From Bradyrhizobium sp. 190 (GTDB lineage Bacteria > Pseudomonadota > Alphaproteobacteria > Rhizobiales > Xanthobacteraceae), in NCBI RefSeq assembly GCF_023073415.1, contig NZ_JADPJL010000008.1:1024408-1088407 (forward strand): a stretch of DNA of 64,000 bases. The letters are read 5' to 3'. The notes under the pieces are model-generated. The model was not told where the DNA came from. It saw only the letters and a program-made list of their open reading frames with translations, and ran no database searches. The position numbers were made by a program, and so were the translations under genes. Of this stretch, positions 35,500-44,919 are shown piece by piece (position 1 is the first letter of the stretch; each line of letters opens with the position of its first letter).

Positions 35500-35709
35500 A
35501 TGTCGTCCTCTTCACAGCCGAAATTCGAAGAGAACGACGAGCTGGAAACCGCGGTAGATCAAGCGATTTCAGCCTGCGGCGGCGACATGAGGGCGACGAT
35601 CCGCGCGCTGATCGTCGCCAACGAATATCTGGAATCCGAGGTAGGCGAACTGATGAAGGCGGTATCCCGCGCCTATGCGCGGGGCCGCTTCAACGCCTAT
35701 TCCGGCTGA
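35500..35709 (+). CDS. Small conserved hypothetical protein upstream of the carboxylase gene
   Basis: 69 residues, acidic N-terminal half (EENDELETAVDQAISACGGD), then a helix RATIRALIVANEYLESEVGEL and a basic end YARGRFNAYSG. Rhizobial genomes carry many such proteins of 65-75 residues with this layout; none has a known function that I can name. It is 137 bases upstream of the carboxylase ATG. Confidence 0.65.
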   Translation: MSSSSQPKFEENDELETAVDQAISACGGDMRATIRALIVANEYLESEVGELMKAVSRAYARGRFNAYSG

Positions 35710-35846
35710 ATCGCCGCCGGCCGGCGCAACCGGCCGATACGAGACCGTTGCCTCCATCGATTTTTGCTGTACGACGGGTGGGTTACCCGCGTCCCGCATG
35801 TCACATTGCGGGGGAGGATCCCGCCCAAAGCTCAAGCAAGAAGAAC

Positions 35847-37862
35847 ATGTTCAAACGAATTCTGATCGCAAATCGCGGCGAGATCGCCTGCCGGGTCATC
35901 AAGACTGCGCGCCGAATGGGGATCGAGACGGTGGCCGTGTATTCCGAGGCCGACCGCGATGCGCTGCACGTCGAAATGGCCGATGACGCCGTGCTGATCG
36001 GCCCGCCGGCCGCTGCCGAGAGTTATCTGCTGATCGACAAGATCGTCGAAGCCTGCCGCAAGACCGGCGCAGAGGCCGTGCATCCCGGCTATGGCTTCCT
36101 GTCCGAACGCGAGGCGTTTCCGCGCGAGCTTGCCAAGGCGGGCATCGTCTTCATCGGCCCCAATCCGGGCGCCATCGCCGCGATGGGCGACAAGATCGAA
36201 TCCAAGAAGGCCGCCGCAAAAGCAAAAGTCTCGACCGTGCCCGGACATCTCGGCGTCATCGAAGACGAAAAGCACGCGGTGAAGATCGCCGACGAGATCG
36301 GCTATCCCGTGATGATCAAGGCTTCTGCCGGCGGCGGCGGCAAGGGCATGCGGATCGCGCATTCGAAGGCTGAGGTCGCCGAAGGCTTCAACCTCGCCAA
36401 GGCCGAGGCCAAATCCTCGTTCGGCGACGATCGCGTCTTCATCGAAAAATTCATCGTCGATCCCCGCCACATCGAAATCCAGGTGCTGGGCGACAAGCAT
36501 GGCAACGTGATCTATCTCGGCGAGCGCGAATGTTCGATCCAGCGCCGCAACCAGAAGGTCATCGAGGAGGCACCGTCGCCGCTGCTCGACGAGACCACCC
36601 GCCGCAAGATGGGCGAGCAGGCGGTGTCGCTGGCAAAAGCTGTCAACTACGATTCCGCAGGCACCGTCGAGTTCGTCGCCGGCCAGGACAAGAGCTTCTA
36701 CTTCCTGGAGATGAACACCCGCCTGCAGGTCGAACATCCCGTCACCGAACTCGTTACCGGCATCGACCTCGTCGAGCAGATGATTAGAGTTGCCGCCGGC
36801 GAAAAGCTTTCGATCGCGCAGAAGGACGTCACGCTGACCGGCTGGGCAGTGGAATCTCGCGTCTATGCCGAGGACCCGTTCCGCAACTTCCTGCCGTCTA
36901 TTGGCCGGCTGGTGAAATACCGCCCGCCGGCGGAAGCGAGCCATGACGGCGTCACCATCCGCAACGACACCGGCGTGCAGGAAGGCGGCGAAATCTCGAT
37001 CCATTACGATCCGATGATCGCCAAGCTCGTCACGCACGCGCCGTCGCGGGCGGCCGCGATCGAGGCCCAGTCAACCGCGCTGGACGCGTTTTACGTCGAC
37101 GGTATCAGGCACAACATTCCGTTCCTGTCGGCGCTGATGAACCATCCGCGCTGGCGCGAGGGCAAGCTTTCCACCGGCTTCATATCAGAGGAATTTCCGA
37201 AGGGTTTTTCCGCGCGCCCGCCGGAAGGCGAGATCGCGCGGCGGCTGGCGGCCGTCGGCGCTGCGATCGATCATGTGATTGGCGAGCGCAAGCGGCAGAT
37301 TTCCGGCCAGATGAACGGCCGGCTGGTGCAGCGCGAACGCCGCCGCGCGGTGTGGCTCGATCGCGACGAAATCGCGCTCGATGTGGCGCGGGAGGCCGAG
37401 GGCATCGCGGTACGCTTCATCGGCGCCGATGGTCTGCCCGGCAATCCGCACAATCTGATCTCACACTGGACACCGGGCGAACCGGTCTGGCAGGGCACCA
37501 TCGACGGTCACCCCGTGGCGATGCAGGTGCGCGCGATTCCGAACGGCGTCCGCCTGGCGCACCAGGGCTTTGACGTTGCGGTCAACGTCTTCACCGAAAG
37601 CGAAGCTACCGCCGCCCGGCTGATGCCGGTGACGTCGGCGGCCGACACCGGCAAGAAGCTGTTGTGCCCGATGCCCGGGCTCGTGGTGTCGATTGCCGTG
37701 AGCGAAGGGCAGGAGGTCAAATCCGGCGAGACGCTCGCGGTGGTCGAGGCGATGAAGATGCAGAACGTGCTGCGCGCCGAGCGCGACGGCACGGTGAAGA
37801 AGATCCACGCCGCGGCCGGCGCGACGCTGGCGGTGGATGCGCTGATATTGGAGTTTGCGTAG
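35847..37862 (+). CDS. pccA: Acetyl/propionyl-CoA carboxylase alpha subunit (biotin-containing)
   Basis: 671 residues from ATG 35847, the normal length for PccA. It starts MFKRILIANRGEIACRVI, the biotin carboxylase N-domain. An ATP-grasp domain follows (ASAGGGGKGMRIAHS; FYFLEMNTRLQVEHPVTE), then biotin carboxylase C and a BT linker domain. The C-terminal biotinyl domain has EAMKMQN with Lys637 as the biotin site. The enzyme loads CO2 on biotin for a beta subunit that makes methylmalonyl-CoA (or malonyl-CoA); no beta-subunit gene is in the window. Substrate is inferred from length and the BT domain. Confidence 0.93.
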   Translation: MFKRILIANRGEIACRVIKTARRMGIETVAVYSEADRDALHVEMADDAVLIGPPAAAESYLLIDKIVEACRKTGAEAVHPGYGFLSEREAFPRELAKAGIVFIGPNPGAIAAMGDKIESKKAAAKAKVSTVPGHLGVIEDEKHAVKIADEIGYPVMIKASAGGGGKGMRIAHSKAEVAEGFNLAKAEAKSSFGDDRVFIEKFIVDPRHIEIQVLGDKHGNVIYLGERECSIQRRNQKVIEEAPSPLLDETTRRKMGEQAVSLAKAVNYDSAGTVEFVAGQDKSFYFLEMNTRLQVEHPVTELVTGIDLVEQMIRVAAGEKLSIAQKDVTLTGWAVESRVYAEDPFRNFLPSIGRLVKYRPPAEASHDGVTIRNDTGVQEGGEISIHYDPMIAKLVTHAPSRAAAIEAQSTALDAFYVDGIRHNIPFLSALMNHPRWREGKLSTGFISEEFPKGFSARPPEGEIARRLAAVGAAIDHVIGERKRQISGQMNGRLVQRERRRAVWLDRDEIALDVAREAEGIAVRFIGADGLPGNPHNLISHWTPGEPVWQGTIDGHPVAMQVRAIPNGVRLAHQGFDVAVNVFTESEATAARLMPVTSAADTGKKLLCPMPGLVVSIAVSEGQEVKSGETLAVVEAMKMQNVLRAERDGTVKKIHAAAGATLAVDALILEFA

Positions 37863-37870
37863 AGGTAATC

Positions 37871-37976
37871 CCGTCATTGCGAGCGCAGCGAAGCAATCCA
37901 TAGCCACGCAAAGAAGCTGGATTGCTTCGTCGCTTCGCTCCCTTGCGCAAACGCTTTGCGTTTGTCGCAGGCAATG
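37871..37976. repeat. Palindromic dispersed repeat with flanking imperfect hairpin
   Basis: The sequence CGTCATTGCGAGCGCAGCGA, followed by AGCAATCCA, is mirrored by TGGATTGCTTCGTCGCTTCG with CTC after it (37919-37940). This is the widespread rhizobial 'CGTCATTGCGAGCG' repeat. Directly after comes a second small palindrome GCAAACGCTTTGCGTTTGT. It separates pccA from the lyase gene. Confidence 0.75.
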
Positions 37977-37997
37977 CCGAAAGAGGGAGTCCTTCCT

Positions 37998-38867
37998 ATG
38001 GCTTTTCGTCAGCGCCGAGAGAGATTGCGTTCCATTCTCAACGGCTCCACCTGCATCCGGCCGGGGTCGGTCTATGACGCGACCTCGATCCGTATTGCGG
38101 AAGACCTTGGTTTCGAGCTCGGCATGTTCGGCGGCTCGGTGGCCTCGCTGGTCGTGCTCGGCGATCCCGATATTGCGCTGATCACATTGACGGAGCTGGC
38201 CGAGCAGATGCGCCGGATGTCGCGCGCCTCGGCATTGCCGGTGCTGGTCGATGCTGACCACGGCTATGGCAACGCGCTCAATGTCCGACGCACCGTGCAG
38301 GAACTCGAATCCGCCGGCGCCGCCGGCCTGACGATCGAGGATACGCTGCTGCCGCAGGCGTTCGGGCAGTCGGGGACGCAACTGATCTCGCTGGAGGAGG
38401 GCGTCGGCAAGATGAAGGCCGCGCTCGACGGCCGCAGCGATCCCTCGCTGGTCGTCATGGGCCGCACCGGCGCCGTATCCATAACCGGTCTCGACGATGC
38501 GATCGCGCGTGCGAGGGCCTATGAGACCACCGGTGTCGATGCGCTGTTCTTCACCGGCATCAAGAGCCGCGGCGAGCTCGAAGCCATTTCCGCCGCAACC
38601 CGCCTGCCGATCGTACTGGGCGGTGCGCCTGAAGACATGACCGCGCTCGATTATCTCGCCAGTCAGCGCGTTCGGATCGCATTGCAGGGCCACGCGCCGT
38701 TTGCCGCCGCCACGCAAGCCGTCTATGAAACGCTGAAGGCCTTGCGTGAGGGAACTTCGCCGAAGAACCTGAAGGGGCTGGCGTCTGCAGAACTCACCGG
38801 CCGTGCCATGCGCGAGGCTGACGTGAAGGCGCGCAATGGCGCATTTCTCGGGCTGAAGAAGTCATGA
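37998..38867 (+). CDS. Oxaloacetate decarboxylase of the isocitrate lyase/PEP mutase superfamily
   Basis: 289 residues, ATG 37998 with GAGGGAG upstream. The family blocks are all there: [56 protein letters not shown] (metal-binding Asp and His) and [12 protein letters not shown]. This is the pattern of the PA4872-type oxaloacetate decarboxylase, which forms pyruvate and CO2. PEP-mutase-like activity is excluded mainly by the missing KxxKCG loop of true isocitrate lyases and mutases. Together with the carboxylase it suggests C3/C4 acid turnover. It overlaps the next gene by four bases. Confidence 0.88.
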   Translation: MAFRQRRERLRSILNGSTCIRPGSVYDATSIRIAEDLGFELGMFGGSVASLVVLGDPDIALITLTELAEQMRRMSRASALPVLVDADHGYGNALNVRRTVQELESAGAAGLTIEDTLLPQAFGQSGTQLISLEEGVGKMKAALDGRSDPSLVVMGRTGAVSITGLDDAIARARAYETTGVDALFFTGIKSRGELEAISAATRLPIVLGGAPEDMTALDYLASQRVRIALQGHAPFAAATQAVYETLKALREGTSPKNLKGLASAELTGRAMREADVKARNGAFLGLKKS

Positions 38868-39163
38868 ACGACGCGATCCGCCATGTCACGATCAGGGGCA
38901 GGGTGCAGGGCGTCGGTTACCGCGCCTTTGTCGAGGACGAGGCGACCGCACGCGATCTCGAGGGCTGGGTGCGCAACCGCCGCGACGGCAGCGTGGAAGC
39001 GCTGTTCACCGGGCCTGCCGCCGTCGTGACTGACATGATCGCCGCCTGTCGGCGCGGACCATCGTCTGCACGGGTCGATGCAGTCCAGGACGAAGCCGCT
39101 GGTCCCGACCTGCTGAATCTGCGACGGGCAGGGGACCGGTTCTCGGTGCTGCCGACGATCTAA
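38864..39163 (+). CDS. acyP: Acylphosphatase
   Basis: 99 residues, the family length. The phosphate-binding loop GRVQGVGYR has the catalytic arginine, and [14 protein letters not shown] contains the catalytic asparagine. It hydrolyses acyl-phosphate bonds such as those in acetyl- or carbamoyl-phosphate in the cytoplasm. The start overlaps the stop of the decarboxylase gene as ATGA, so the two are translated together. Confidence 0.95.
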   Translation: MNDAIRHVTIRGRVQGVGYRAFVEDEATARDLEGWVRNRRDGSVEALFTGPAAVVTDMIAACRRGPSSARVDAVQDEAAGPDLLNLRRAGDRFSVLPTI

Positions 39164-39203
39164 CGCCCGTAATATGGCCGAGACGCACCCACGAGGTGAC
39201 TGA

Positions 39204-39344
39204 ATGAAGCCGCACCCGCCCGGACGCGACTGGAGACGGATCCATCACTCGCCGATGTTCTGGATCGGGATCGTGATGTGCCTGGCCGCGATCACGATCT
39301 ATGTGCTGTCTGATGACCTCTCATGGCGGCCTGGCACGCGCTAG
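39204..39344 (+). CDS. Small single-helix membrane protein
   Basis: 46 residues, ATG 39204 with GAGGTGA five bases upstream. It begins MKPHPPGRDWRRIHHSP, followed by one membrane helix MFWIGIVMCLAAITIYVL and the end SDDLSWRPG. Positively charged residues before the helix put the N-terminus inside the cell. I know similar 45-50 residue proteins in Bradyrhizobium, without a function. It probably shares the transcript with acyP. Confidence 0.75.
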   Translation: MKPHPPGRDWRRIHHSPMFWIGIVMCLAAITIYVLSDDLSWRPGTR

Positions 39345-39463
39345 AAGAAACCCGGGCTTAGATCGAGACCGTAAGTCAGCATCAGCAGGGAAACGAACAG
39401 GCCGGCCGCGCAGAGAAGCACGATCTGCTTGAAGCTAGCACAACCGCCGTTTCCGAGATTACC
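39341..39463 (-). pseudogene. 5'-truncated small membrane protein
   Basis: On the minus strand the frame ending at 39341 reads SFKQIVLLCAAGLFVSLLML followed by TYGLDLSPGFF and stop. This looks like a genuine small membrane protein that normally starts with a Met just before LKQI. Here no ATG, GTG or TTG with a ribosome-binding site exists before an in-frame stop at about 39460. The 5' end appears to have been replaced by unrelated, more A/T-rich DNA, marking a recombination junction near 39440. Confidence 0.5.
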
Positions 39464-39871
39464 CCCTTAAGCGGACATGACGCGGATTCCAAAATCGACG
39501 CAAATGACCTTTTTCAGACTTCGCGGGGGTAAAAGCGTACTACCAGCTGCGCGTTCTGCTAACTCGAAATGGGTAGTTTCCTCAACGAACCCGAATTGCG
39601 ATTATGCAGGGCAATTGCGGTGGCCGCCGGCGGTTGTGGGGGCGGCGTTGAGATGCTCCATCGCACGCGCCATCTCTTGGTCCGTCAGCAGACCGCGGTG
39701 ATCAATTCGATCTGAGCGCATCTTGCCGAGTTTTGCATTGTCGCAGCGGTCGGACGTAGTGGTGTCGATCAACCGCTTGGTAAGCGGGAAAGTAGCGATC
39801 CTTCTTTATCAAGGAGATCAAAAAGTCAGTCATGGTGGACGATCCAACTGCCTCTAGTCCAGGCGTCGACG
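39464..39871. other. A/T-richer intergenic segment, no confident gene
   Basis: About 410 bases. A minus-strand frame at 39602-39721 could encode 39 residues (MRSDRIDHRGLLTDQEMARA and on), with a protein-like helix but no ribosome-binding site. I leave it unassigned. Nothing else is visible. Confidence 0.35.
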
Positions 39872-41992
39872 ATGTCCGATCCACGATCACTAACGCCGGA
39901 GATAAATTTCCACCGAGGCATTAGCTATGCCGGCCGTCTGGTCGCAATTGGAGTCATCTATTTCGCCTTGGCAAAAGGCGGCCTTGCTCTCGCCTCTATT
40001 CATCCCAGTGCAACGCCAATTTGGCCGCCGACCGGTGTCGCGCTGGCGGCAGTGCTGTTGTGGGGATATCGGACTTGGCCCGCAATTTTCACGGCAGCGA
40101 TGATCGCCAATGCGACGACCGCCGGCTCGGTTGCCACCGCAATTGCGATTGCGATCGGTAACTCTCTTGAAGCGGTTGTTGGGGCTTACCTGATCAATCG
40201 ATGGTCGAGCGGATGCAATACTTTTTCGACGCCAAATTCTGTCGCGAAGTTTGCTCTGATTTCCTTCGTGATCGCGACACCGATCAGCGCCAGCATTGGA
40301 CTGACCAGCCTGGCAACCGCCGGGTACATCGAACGGACGAATTTCGCGAACGCCTGGGTCACATGGTGGATGGGAGATGTGACCGGCGCGCTGGTCATTG
40401 CTCCCGTTATCGTGCTTTGGGCATCAAGCCACTACCTTGCTTTCAACCGCAATGAATTTTTAGAGACGATGGGCGTCCTCGCAACAGCGACGGCTGTTGG
40501 ACTCATTGCTTTCAGCCCCCTGATCGAGCAAACGCCGAGTCGAGATCCACTGGGTTTTCTTGTGATCCTGCCGTTGTTGTGGGCGGCGCTGCGCCGCGGT
40601 CCACGTGACACCGCAACGGTTGCGCTGTTGCTTGCCGGCATCACGATATGGGGGACGCTCACGGGCGGCGGCCCCTTCACGACCGCGGATCTCAACGTTT
40701 CATTCCTGCTGGTATTGATGTTCTTGATCAGTATTACCGTTCCAAGTTTGTTACTGAGCGCCGACGTCGAGGTGCGCAAGAAAGCGGAGAAAAGTCTGCG
40801 CCGCGCGCAGATCGAGCTCGAACGGAAGGTCGCAGAGCGTACGCGAGAGCTGGAGCTCGCCAATGCGGCAAAATCGTGCTTTCTTGCCATGGCAAGCCAT
40901 GATTTGCGGCAGCCATTACATGCGCTGGGCTTGTTCGTTGCACAGCTGCGTACGCCGCTCAGATCGGGGGAACGGACAAGGACGATCGAACTGGTCGATG
41001 CAACGCGCAAGGAAATGGATGAAATGCTCAATTCACTCCTGGATATGTCCAGGCTCGATGCTGGGATACTCATACCCACAATTACTGAATTCCCGATTGC
41101 ACGCCTGTTGCAAAAAATTGAGACGACGTTTGATCAGGCAACGCGAGAAACGGGCTTGCGTCTACGCGTCAGGCGAAGTGACGCCTGGGTGCGGAGCGAC
41201 GCCATGCTGCTCGAACGCATACTGCTCAATCTGGTATCCAATGCTGTGCGCTATACGTTGCGGGGCGGGATCATCGTCGGCTGTCGTCGGCGCGGTCAAA
41301 TGTTGCGCATCGAAGTATGGGATAGTGGTCCCGGCATTCCTGAGGATCAGAAGCAGAATATCTTTGGCGAGTTTTTTCAACTTGCTGCCCGAGACCGGAA
41401 CCGGTACGGCAGCATGGGGCTCGGCTTGGCTATCGTCGACAGGCTTCGCCTGCTTCTTAACCATCCAATCGACTTAGCTTCGACTTTGGGCCGAGGTTCG
41501 CGATTCGCGATCCTGGTTCCGATGGCCGATGAATGCGACACGTCCACCGAGCCCGTCGACTCACCTCACCCCGCGGCCTTTGCTGTCGAAGGCAAGGTCG
41601 TTCTTGTTATTGCCGATGCTCCAATCGTGCAGGAAGGAACGGGCGGATTGCTTGGCAGATGGGGACACACCGTCCTTACCAGCGAATCCGACGAAGCGGC
41701 ACTTATCCGACTTGCGGAGCGCCAACAACGCCCCGATCTTATAATCTCGGATTATCATCTTGCGAGCGGAAAGACCGGGATCCGCGCCATTGAACAAATC
41801 AATGCGGCGTTTGGTTCATCCATTCCAGCTATTCTCATCAGCGGCGATACGGCACCTGAACCAGCACGTGAGGCCAAGGATAGAGGATACATTTTGCTGC
41901 ACAAGCCTGTCGACCCAATGCGGCTCCGCGCTGTCATGCACGAGCTCTTTATGGATCACGACGATAGGAGAGATACCCGGCCGGCTTTATGA
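39872..41992 (+). CDS. MASE1-domain hybrid histidine kinase
   Basis: 706 residues. The first 300 form about eight membrane helices of the MASE1 sensor type (PSATPIWPPTGVALAAVLLW; WVTWWMGDVTGALVIAPV). A coiled coil follows (AEKSLRRAQIELERKVAERT), then the HisKA box MASHDLRQPLHAL with His343, an ATPase domain (LVSNAVRYT; DSGPGIP; MGLGLAIVDRL) and a C-terminal receiver with Asp627 (IISDYHLASG). The signal sensed by MASE1 is generally unknown. The gene converges with the regulator at 41987, overlapping by six bases. Confidence 0.9.
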   Translation: MSDPRSLTPEINFHRGISYAGRLVAIGVIYFALAKGGLALASIHPSATPIWPPTGVALAAVLLWGYRTWPAIFTAAMIANATTAGSVATAIAIAIGNSLEAVVGAYLINRWSSGCNTFSTPNSVAKFALISFVIATPISASIGLTSLATAGYIERTNFANAWVTWWMGDVTGALVIAPVIVLWASSHYLAFNRNEFLETMGVLATATAVGLIAFSPLIEQTPSRDPLGFLVILPLLWAALRRGPRDTATVALLLAGITIWGTLTGGGPFTTADLNVSFLLVLMFLISITVPSLLLSADVEVRKKAEKSLRRAQIELERKVAERTRELELANAAKSCFLAMASHDLRQPLHALGLFVAQLRTPLRSGERTRTIELVDATRKEMDEMLNSLLDMSRLDAGILIPTITEFPIARLLQKIETTFDQATRETGLRLRVRRSDAWVRSDAMLLERILLNLVSNAVRYTLRGGIIVGCRRRGQMLRIEVWDSGPGIPEDQKQNIFGEFFQLAARDRNRYGSMGLGLAIVDRLRLLLNHPIDLASTLGRGSRFAILVPMADECDTSTEPVDSPHPAAFAVEGKVVLVIADAPIVQEGTGGLLGRWGHTVLTSESDEAALIRLAERQQRPDLIISDYHLASGKTGIRAIEQINAAFGSSIPAILISGDTAPEPAREAKDRGYILLHKPVDPMRLRAVMHELFMDHDDRRDTRPAL

Positions 41993-42649
41993 CTCAGATT
42001 TCGGCGACGATTCCCAGCTCATTTTTCCTACTTTTATTACTGCCTCGGTGCGGCTTGTTACGCTGAGCGCCTTGAGAACGACCGTGATGTGGTTTTTCAC
42101 TGTCGGCACTGCCATGTTGAGGGTCTTGGCAATGATCTTGTTGCTTTTTCCCTTCATCAGAAGCGCAAGCACTTCGATCTGCCGATCGGTCAATCCGAGG
42201 CCCTTAAGAAAGTCGGGCGTCGTTGGTTTATTTGTAAGCCGCGGAGACGGTGTTTCCTCCAGGATTTCCGAGGGAATGTAAATACCGCCGGAGAACACTA
42301 ACTCAATGGCGTTGAGCATGATCTCTCGTTCGGTCGTTTTCGGGATGAAACCCAGAGCGCCAAGTTTGAAAGCGCGCTTGACTGTGTCTTGATCATTCGA
42401 GGACGAGAGAATGATGATAGCAATGGTTGGATAGCGGTCTCGCAGTTCGTGGAGGACAGAGAAGCCATCTCTGTCAGGCAAATTGATATCAAGCAAGATG
42501 AGGCTGATGTCGGGATGTTCCTCGACTATGTCCATTGCCTGACTGCTGCTCGAAGCTTCAAATATGACGGCTTCTCGCTTCAGTTGTCTCAGGACGGCGT
42601 ACAACGCCTCGCGTATCAATGCATGATCGTCAACGATAAGGACTTTCAT
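41987..42649 (-). CDS. LuxR-family response regulator
   Basis: 220 residues from the ATG at 42647-42649 (MKVLIVDDHALIREAL), chosen over longer frames because it matches the family N-terminus. The receiver has Asp54 (ILLDINLPDRDG), Ser pairs in IIILSSSNDQ and Lys in GFIPKTTERE. The LuxR helix-turn-helix lies at LTDRQIEVLALLMKGKSNK and the following KTLNMAVPTVKNHITVVL. Its 3' end overlaps the convergent MASE1 kinase gene. That kinase carries its own receiver, so a phosphorelay to this regulator is possible but not shown. Confidence 0.9.
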   Translation of the reverse strand: MKVLIVDDHALIREALYAVLRQLKREAVIFEASSSSQAMDIVEEHPDISLILLDINLPDRDGFSVLHELRDRYPTIAIIILSSSNDQDTVKRAFKLGALGFIPKTTEREIMLNAIELVFSGGIYIPSEILEETPSPRLTNKPTTPDFLKGLGLTDRQIEVLALLMKGKSNKIIAKTLNMAVPTVKNHITVVLKALSVTSRTEAVIKVGKMSWESSPKSES

Positions 42650-43109
42650 GAAAAGCTCTCCGTCATCCCATGGCACGGAGATCCAATTGAAGAAATCATA
42701 CACCCACCTTTGGGTCTTTGGCGAGGAAGAGGCTGGCGGGAAGACTGACCCCGAAACCGTCCATCCTTCATCCTTGGCCCAACCAGCGGTTCACGGTTGG
42801 GCACTCAAGATAGAAGTCGAATGCCGTTGTGTGCTGTAATTGTAATCAGCTCACAGGACGCCGAAAAAGCGAGTGCGGACCACGAGAGTCGCGGGATTCA
42901 GAGTGCGGATATCTGTAGGTACCTTGATCATAGGACCTAAGAACCCCTCTGTGAGGACCTCCGGCTGATTTACGCGCTGTACCGTCGAACGATAATCGTC
43001 AACCGACAGCCTCCCGCGCCAGGAGGTTCTACCAGGCGTCGCCATAATTCGCGGCCGGGTTCGGCGCGGCTGATGTTTTTCGTCAGATTCGGTCCCTCTT
43101 GAAACGTGC
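42650..43109. other. Intergenic region, no gene supported
   Basis: 460 bases, divergent spacer with lower GC on its left half. Several frames of about 60 codons exist but none has initiation signals. The transition to typical GC occurs near 43000, suggesting the right edge of the inserted kinase/regulator segment. Confidence 0.4.
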
Positions 43110-44519
43110 TTGGACGCCGGACGGGGAACCAGATGCTTGATCGAACTGCCCCCCCCGAAGCCATTGGCAGGCGCGCTGCCGGAGCTGAAAGGCTACGGCC
43201 GCGATCTGCGCATTGATGCCTGCCGCGGCATCGCGCTCTGGTGCATCTTTCTCAACCATGTCCCCAACAACGTCGGGAGCTGGCTGACGCTGCGCAACTA
43301 CGGCTTCAGCGATGCCGCGGAAGTATTCATGTTTCTTTCGGGTTTGACCTGCGCGCTGTCCTACGGCAAGGCACGGCAGAGCGGGGGCTGGACCGGCGTG
43401 ATCGGCCGGACGCTGTGGCGAAGCTGGGATATTTATGTCGCATTTCTGCTGCTCACGCTCGCCTGCGCCGTCGTGGTTCACCTCGCAGGCGGCGGCCCTC
43501 TTGCCGACAGGAGCAATACGCGCATTCTGTTGGATCAGCCGGGCGTGACGCTCGCGCACGCGGCGATCCTGCAATACCGCCCGGTCAACACCGACATCTT
43601 GCCGCTCTTCGTGCTTTATCACCTTTTGTTCGCGCCGCTGCTGTGGCTGCTGCTGCGAGCGCCGAACGCAACGCTCGGTGCGTCGCTGTTGCTTTACACA
43701 CTGGTGCACGTCTTCGGCTGGACCATCCCGGCGTGGCCGAACAGCCACTGGTTCTTCAATCCGCTAGCCTGGCAACTGCCGCTTGTGCTCGGCGCGTGGT
43801 GGATCATCGAGGGCAAGAGATTCCGGCCGTGGGTGACCTCACGCACCGCGCTTGTGCCTGCCGTTCTCTATCTGGTGTTCAGCCTCATCATCGCATTGAG
43901 CTGGAGCATCAAACCGCTGGAAGCGCTGGTTCCGCAGGCGCTGCTGACGCTGTTTTACCCGATGGACAAATCGAATCTCGATCCATTGCGACTGCTGCAT
44001 TTTTTGGCCCTTGCGGTTTTGGCGGCATGGTTCGTGCCTCGCAACTGGCGAGGGCTGACGACGGCGGTGATGCGTGGCGCCATTCTCTGTGGCCAGAACT
44101 CGCTGCCAATCTACTGCCTCGGCGTTCTGCTGACGCTGGCCAGCCACCTGGCGCTGCTCGACATCTCGGACGGGCTGATGATGCAGATCGCGCTCAGTGT
44201 TGGTGGCGTCCTGGTGATGATCGCGGCGGCGACGCTGCTGAACTGGATCAACACCAAACCCAGGCAGCAGCTGCACGCGAAGCCCGCCGACATGCCCGTC
44301 GAGCAGCCAACCAAGTTCGAGCTGGTCGTCAATCTCAGGACAGCCAGGGCGCTCGGCGTTGACATTCCGCCCACGCTGCTCGCCTCGTGCCGACGAGGTG
44401 ATCGAATAAAGATGCTGTTTGCTCCAGTGCGCGAGTCCGGCTGCGGCGCTGATCGAGTGCCAGCAATCGCGCACGCCTTCGGGCCACCAGCGAAAAATGT
44501 GGGTCAGGATGTGAATTAG
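43110..44519 (+). CDS. opgC: OpgC-type membrane acyltransferase, frame-disturbed at both ends
   Basis: OpgC proteins are multi-helix inner-membrane enzymes that add succinyl groups to periplasmic glucans. The core from about residue 25 ([34 protein letters not shown]) to NWINTK near 385 is intact. The natural start is probably ATG 43133 (MLDRTAPP) with a GGGGAACC site, but a run of eight C at 43149-43156 puts it out of frame; seven would restore it. The open frame instead needs a TTG at 43110. The last part, from [18 protein letters not shown], is not OpgC but the end of an ABC_sub_bind solute-binding protein, itself shifted by one base near 44388. Confidence 0.7.
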   Translation: MDAGRGTRCLIELPPPKPLAGALPELKGYGRDLRIDACRGIALWCIFLNHVPNNVGSWLTLRNYGFSDAAEVFMFLSGLTCALSYGKARQSGGWTGVIGRTLWRSWDIYVAFLLLTLACAVVVHLAGGGPLADRSNTRILLDQPGVTLAHAAILQYRPVNTDILPLFVLYHLLFAPLLWLLLRAPNATLGASLLLYTLVHVFGWTIPAWPNSHWFFNPLAWQLPLVLGAWWIIEGKRFRPWVTSRTALVPAVLYLVFSLIIALSWSIKPLEALVPQALLTLFYPMDKSNLDPLRLLHFLALAVLAAWFVPRNWRGLTTAVMRGAILCGQNSLPIYCLGVLLTLASHLALLDISDGLMMQIALSVGGVLVMIAAATLLNWINTKPRQQLHAKPADMPVEQPTKFELVVNLRTARALGVDIPPTLLASCRRGDRIKMLFAPVRESGCGADRVPAIAHAFGPPAKNVGQDVN

Positions 44520-44553
44520 ATCACAAGGGGGCCATCGTACAGGAGCCAAGGCC

Positions 44554-44772
44554 ATGATTTCCCACCCAAGAACCCACAAGAGAGCGGTGCTGATCGTGGT
44601 GTACGTGATGTTTGCCTGCGTTGTGGCATTACTGTCGGTCAACTTGACGTCACCCACCAGCGCCGCGCTCGGCGCTGACTGGCAGTGCAGCCGGTTTGCG
44701 CTCGTACTCACGACCTGCACCCCGGTGCCTGCACACAAGACCGTTTCCACTGGCGTGCGCAAGCGGACCTAG
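44554..44772 (+). CDS. Small membrane-anchored or secreted protein
   Basis: 72 residues, ATG 44554 with GGAG eight bases upstream. Basic start (SHPRTHKR), one hydrophobic segment AVLIVVYVMFACVVALLSV, then DWQCSRFALVLTTCTPVPAH with two cysteines that could pair in the periplasm. The region around ALGADWQCSR is recognisable from other Bradyrhizobium small proteins. Function unknown. Confidence 0.6.
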   Translation: MISHPRTHKRAVLIVVYVMFACVVALLSVNLTSPTSAALGADWQCSRFALVLTTCTPVPAHKTVSTGVRKRT

Positions 44773-44919
44773 TACACGACAAAACGAACGTCATGCTGCG
44801 AATGTCAGCTGAAATCAGCGGACACCCTCTGCGAGGGCTCCTTTCCTAATTTGAGTCGGGCTGGCGATACGCTCGGCCAACTCCAACGGCTGCTCGGTCT
44901 GGCGCTCGGTTGGAAACTT

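Noticed and set aside
37461..38717. 418-codon minus-strand frame across pccA and the decarboxylase
   Set aside because: It spans two real genes and the repeat between them, with no domain of its own.
39602..39721. 39-residue minus-strand ORF with helical sequence
   Set aside because: Protein-like but no ribosome-binding site and no known relative, so kept only as a note in the intergenic entry.
43241..44762. Overlapping frames on both strands across the OpgC gene, including one reading YSITSSAR
   Set aside because: YSITSSAR is the well-known antisense of the ABC_sub_bind C-terminus (RADEVIE), an annotation artefact.
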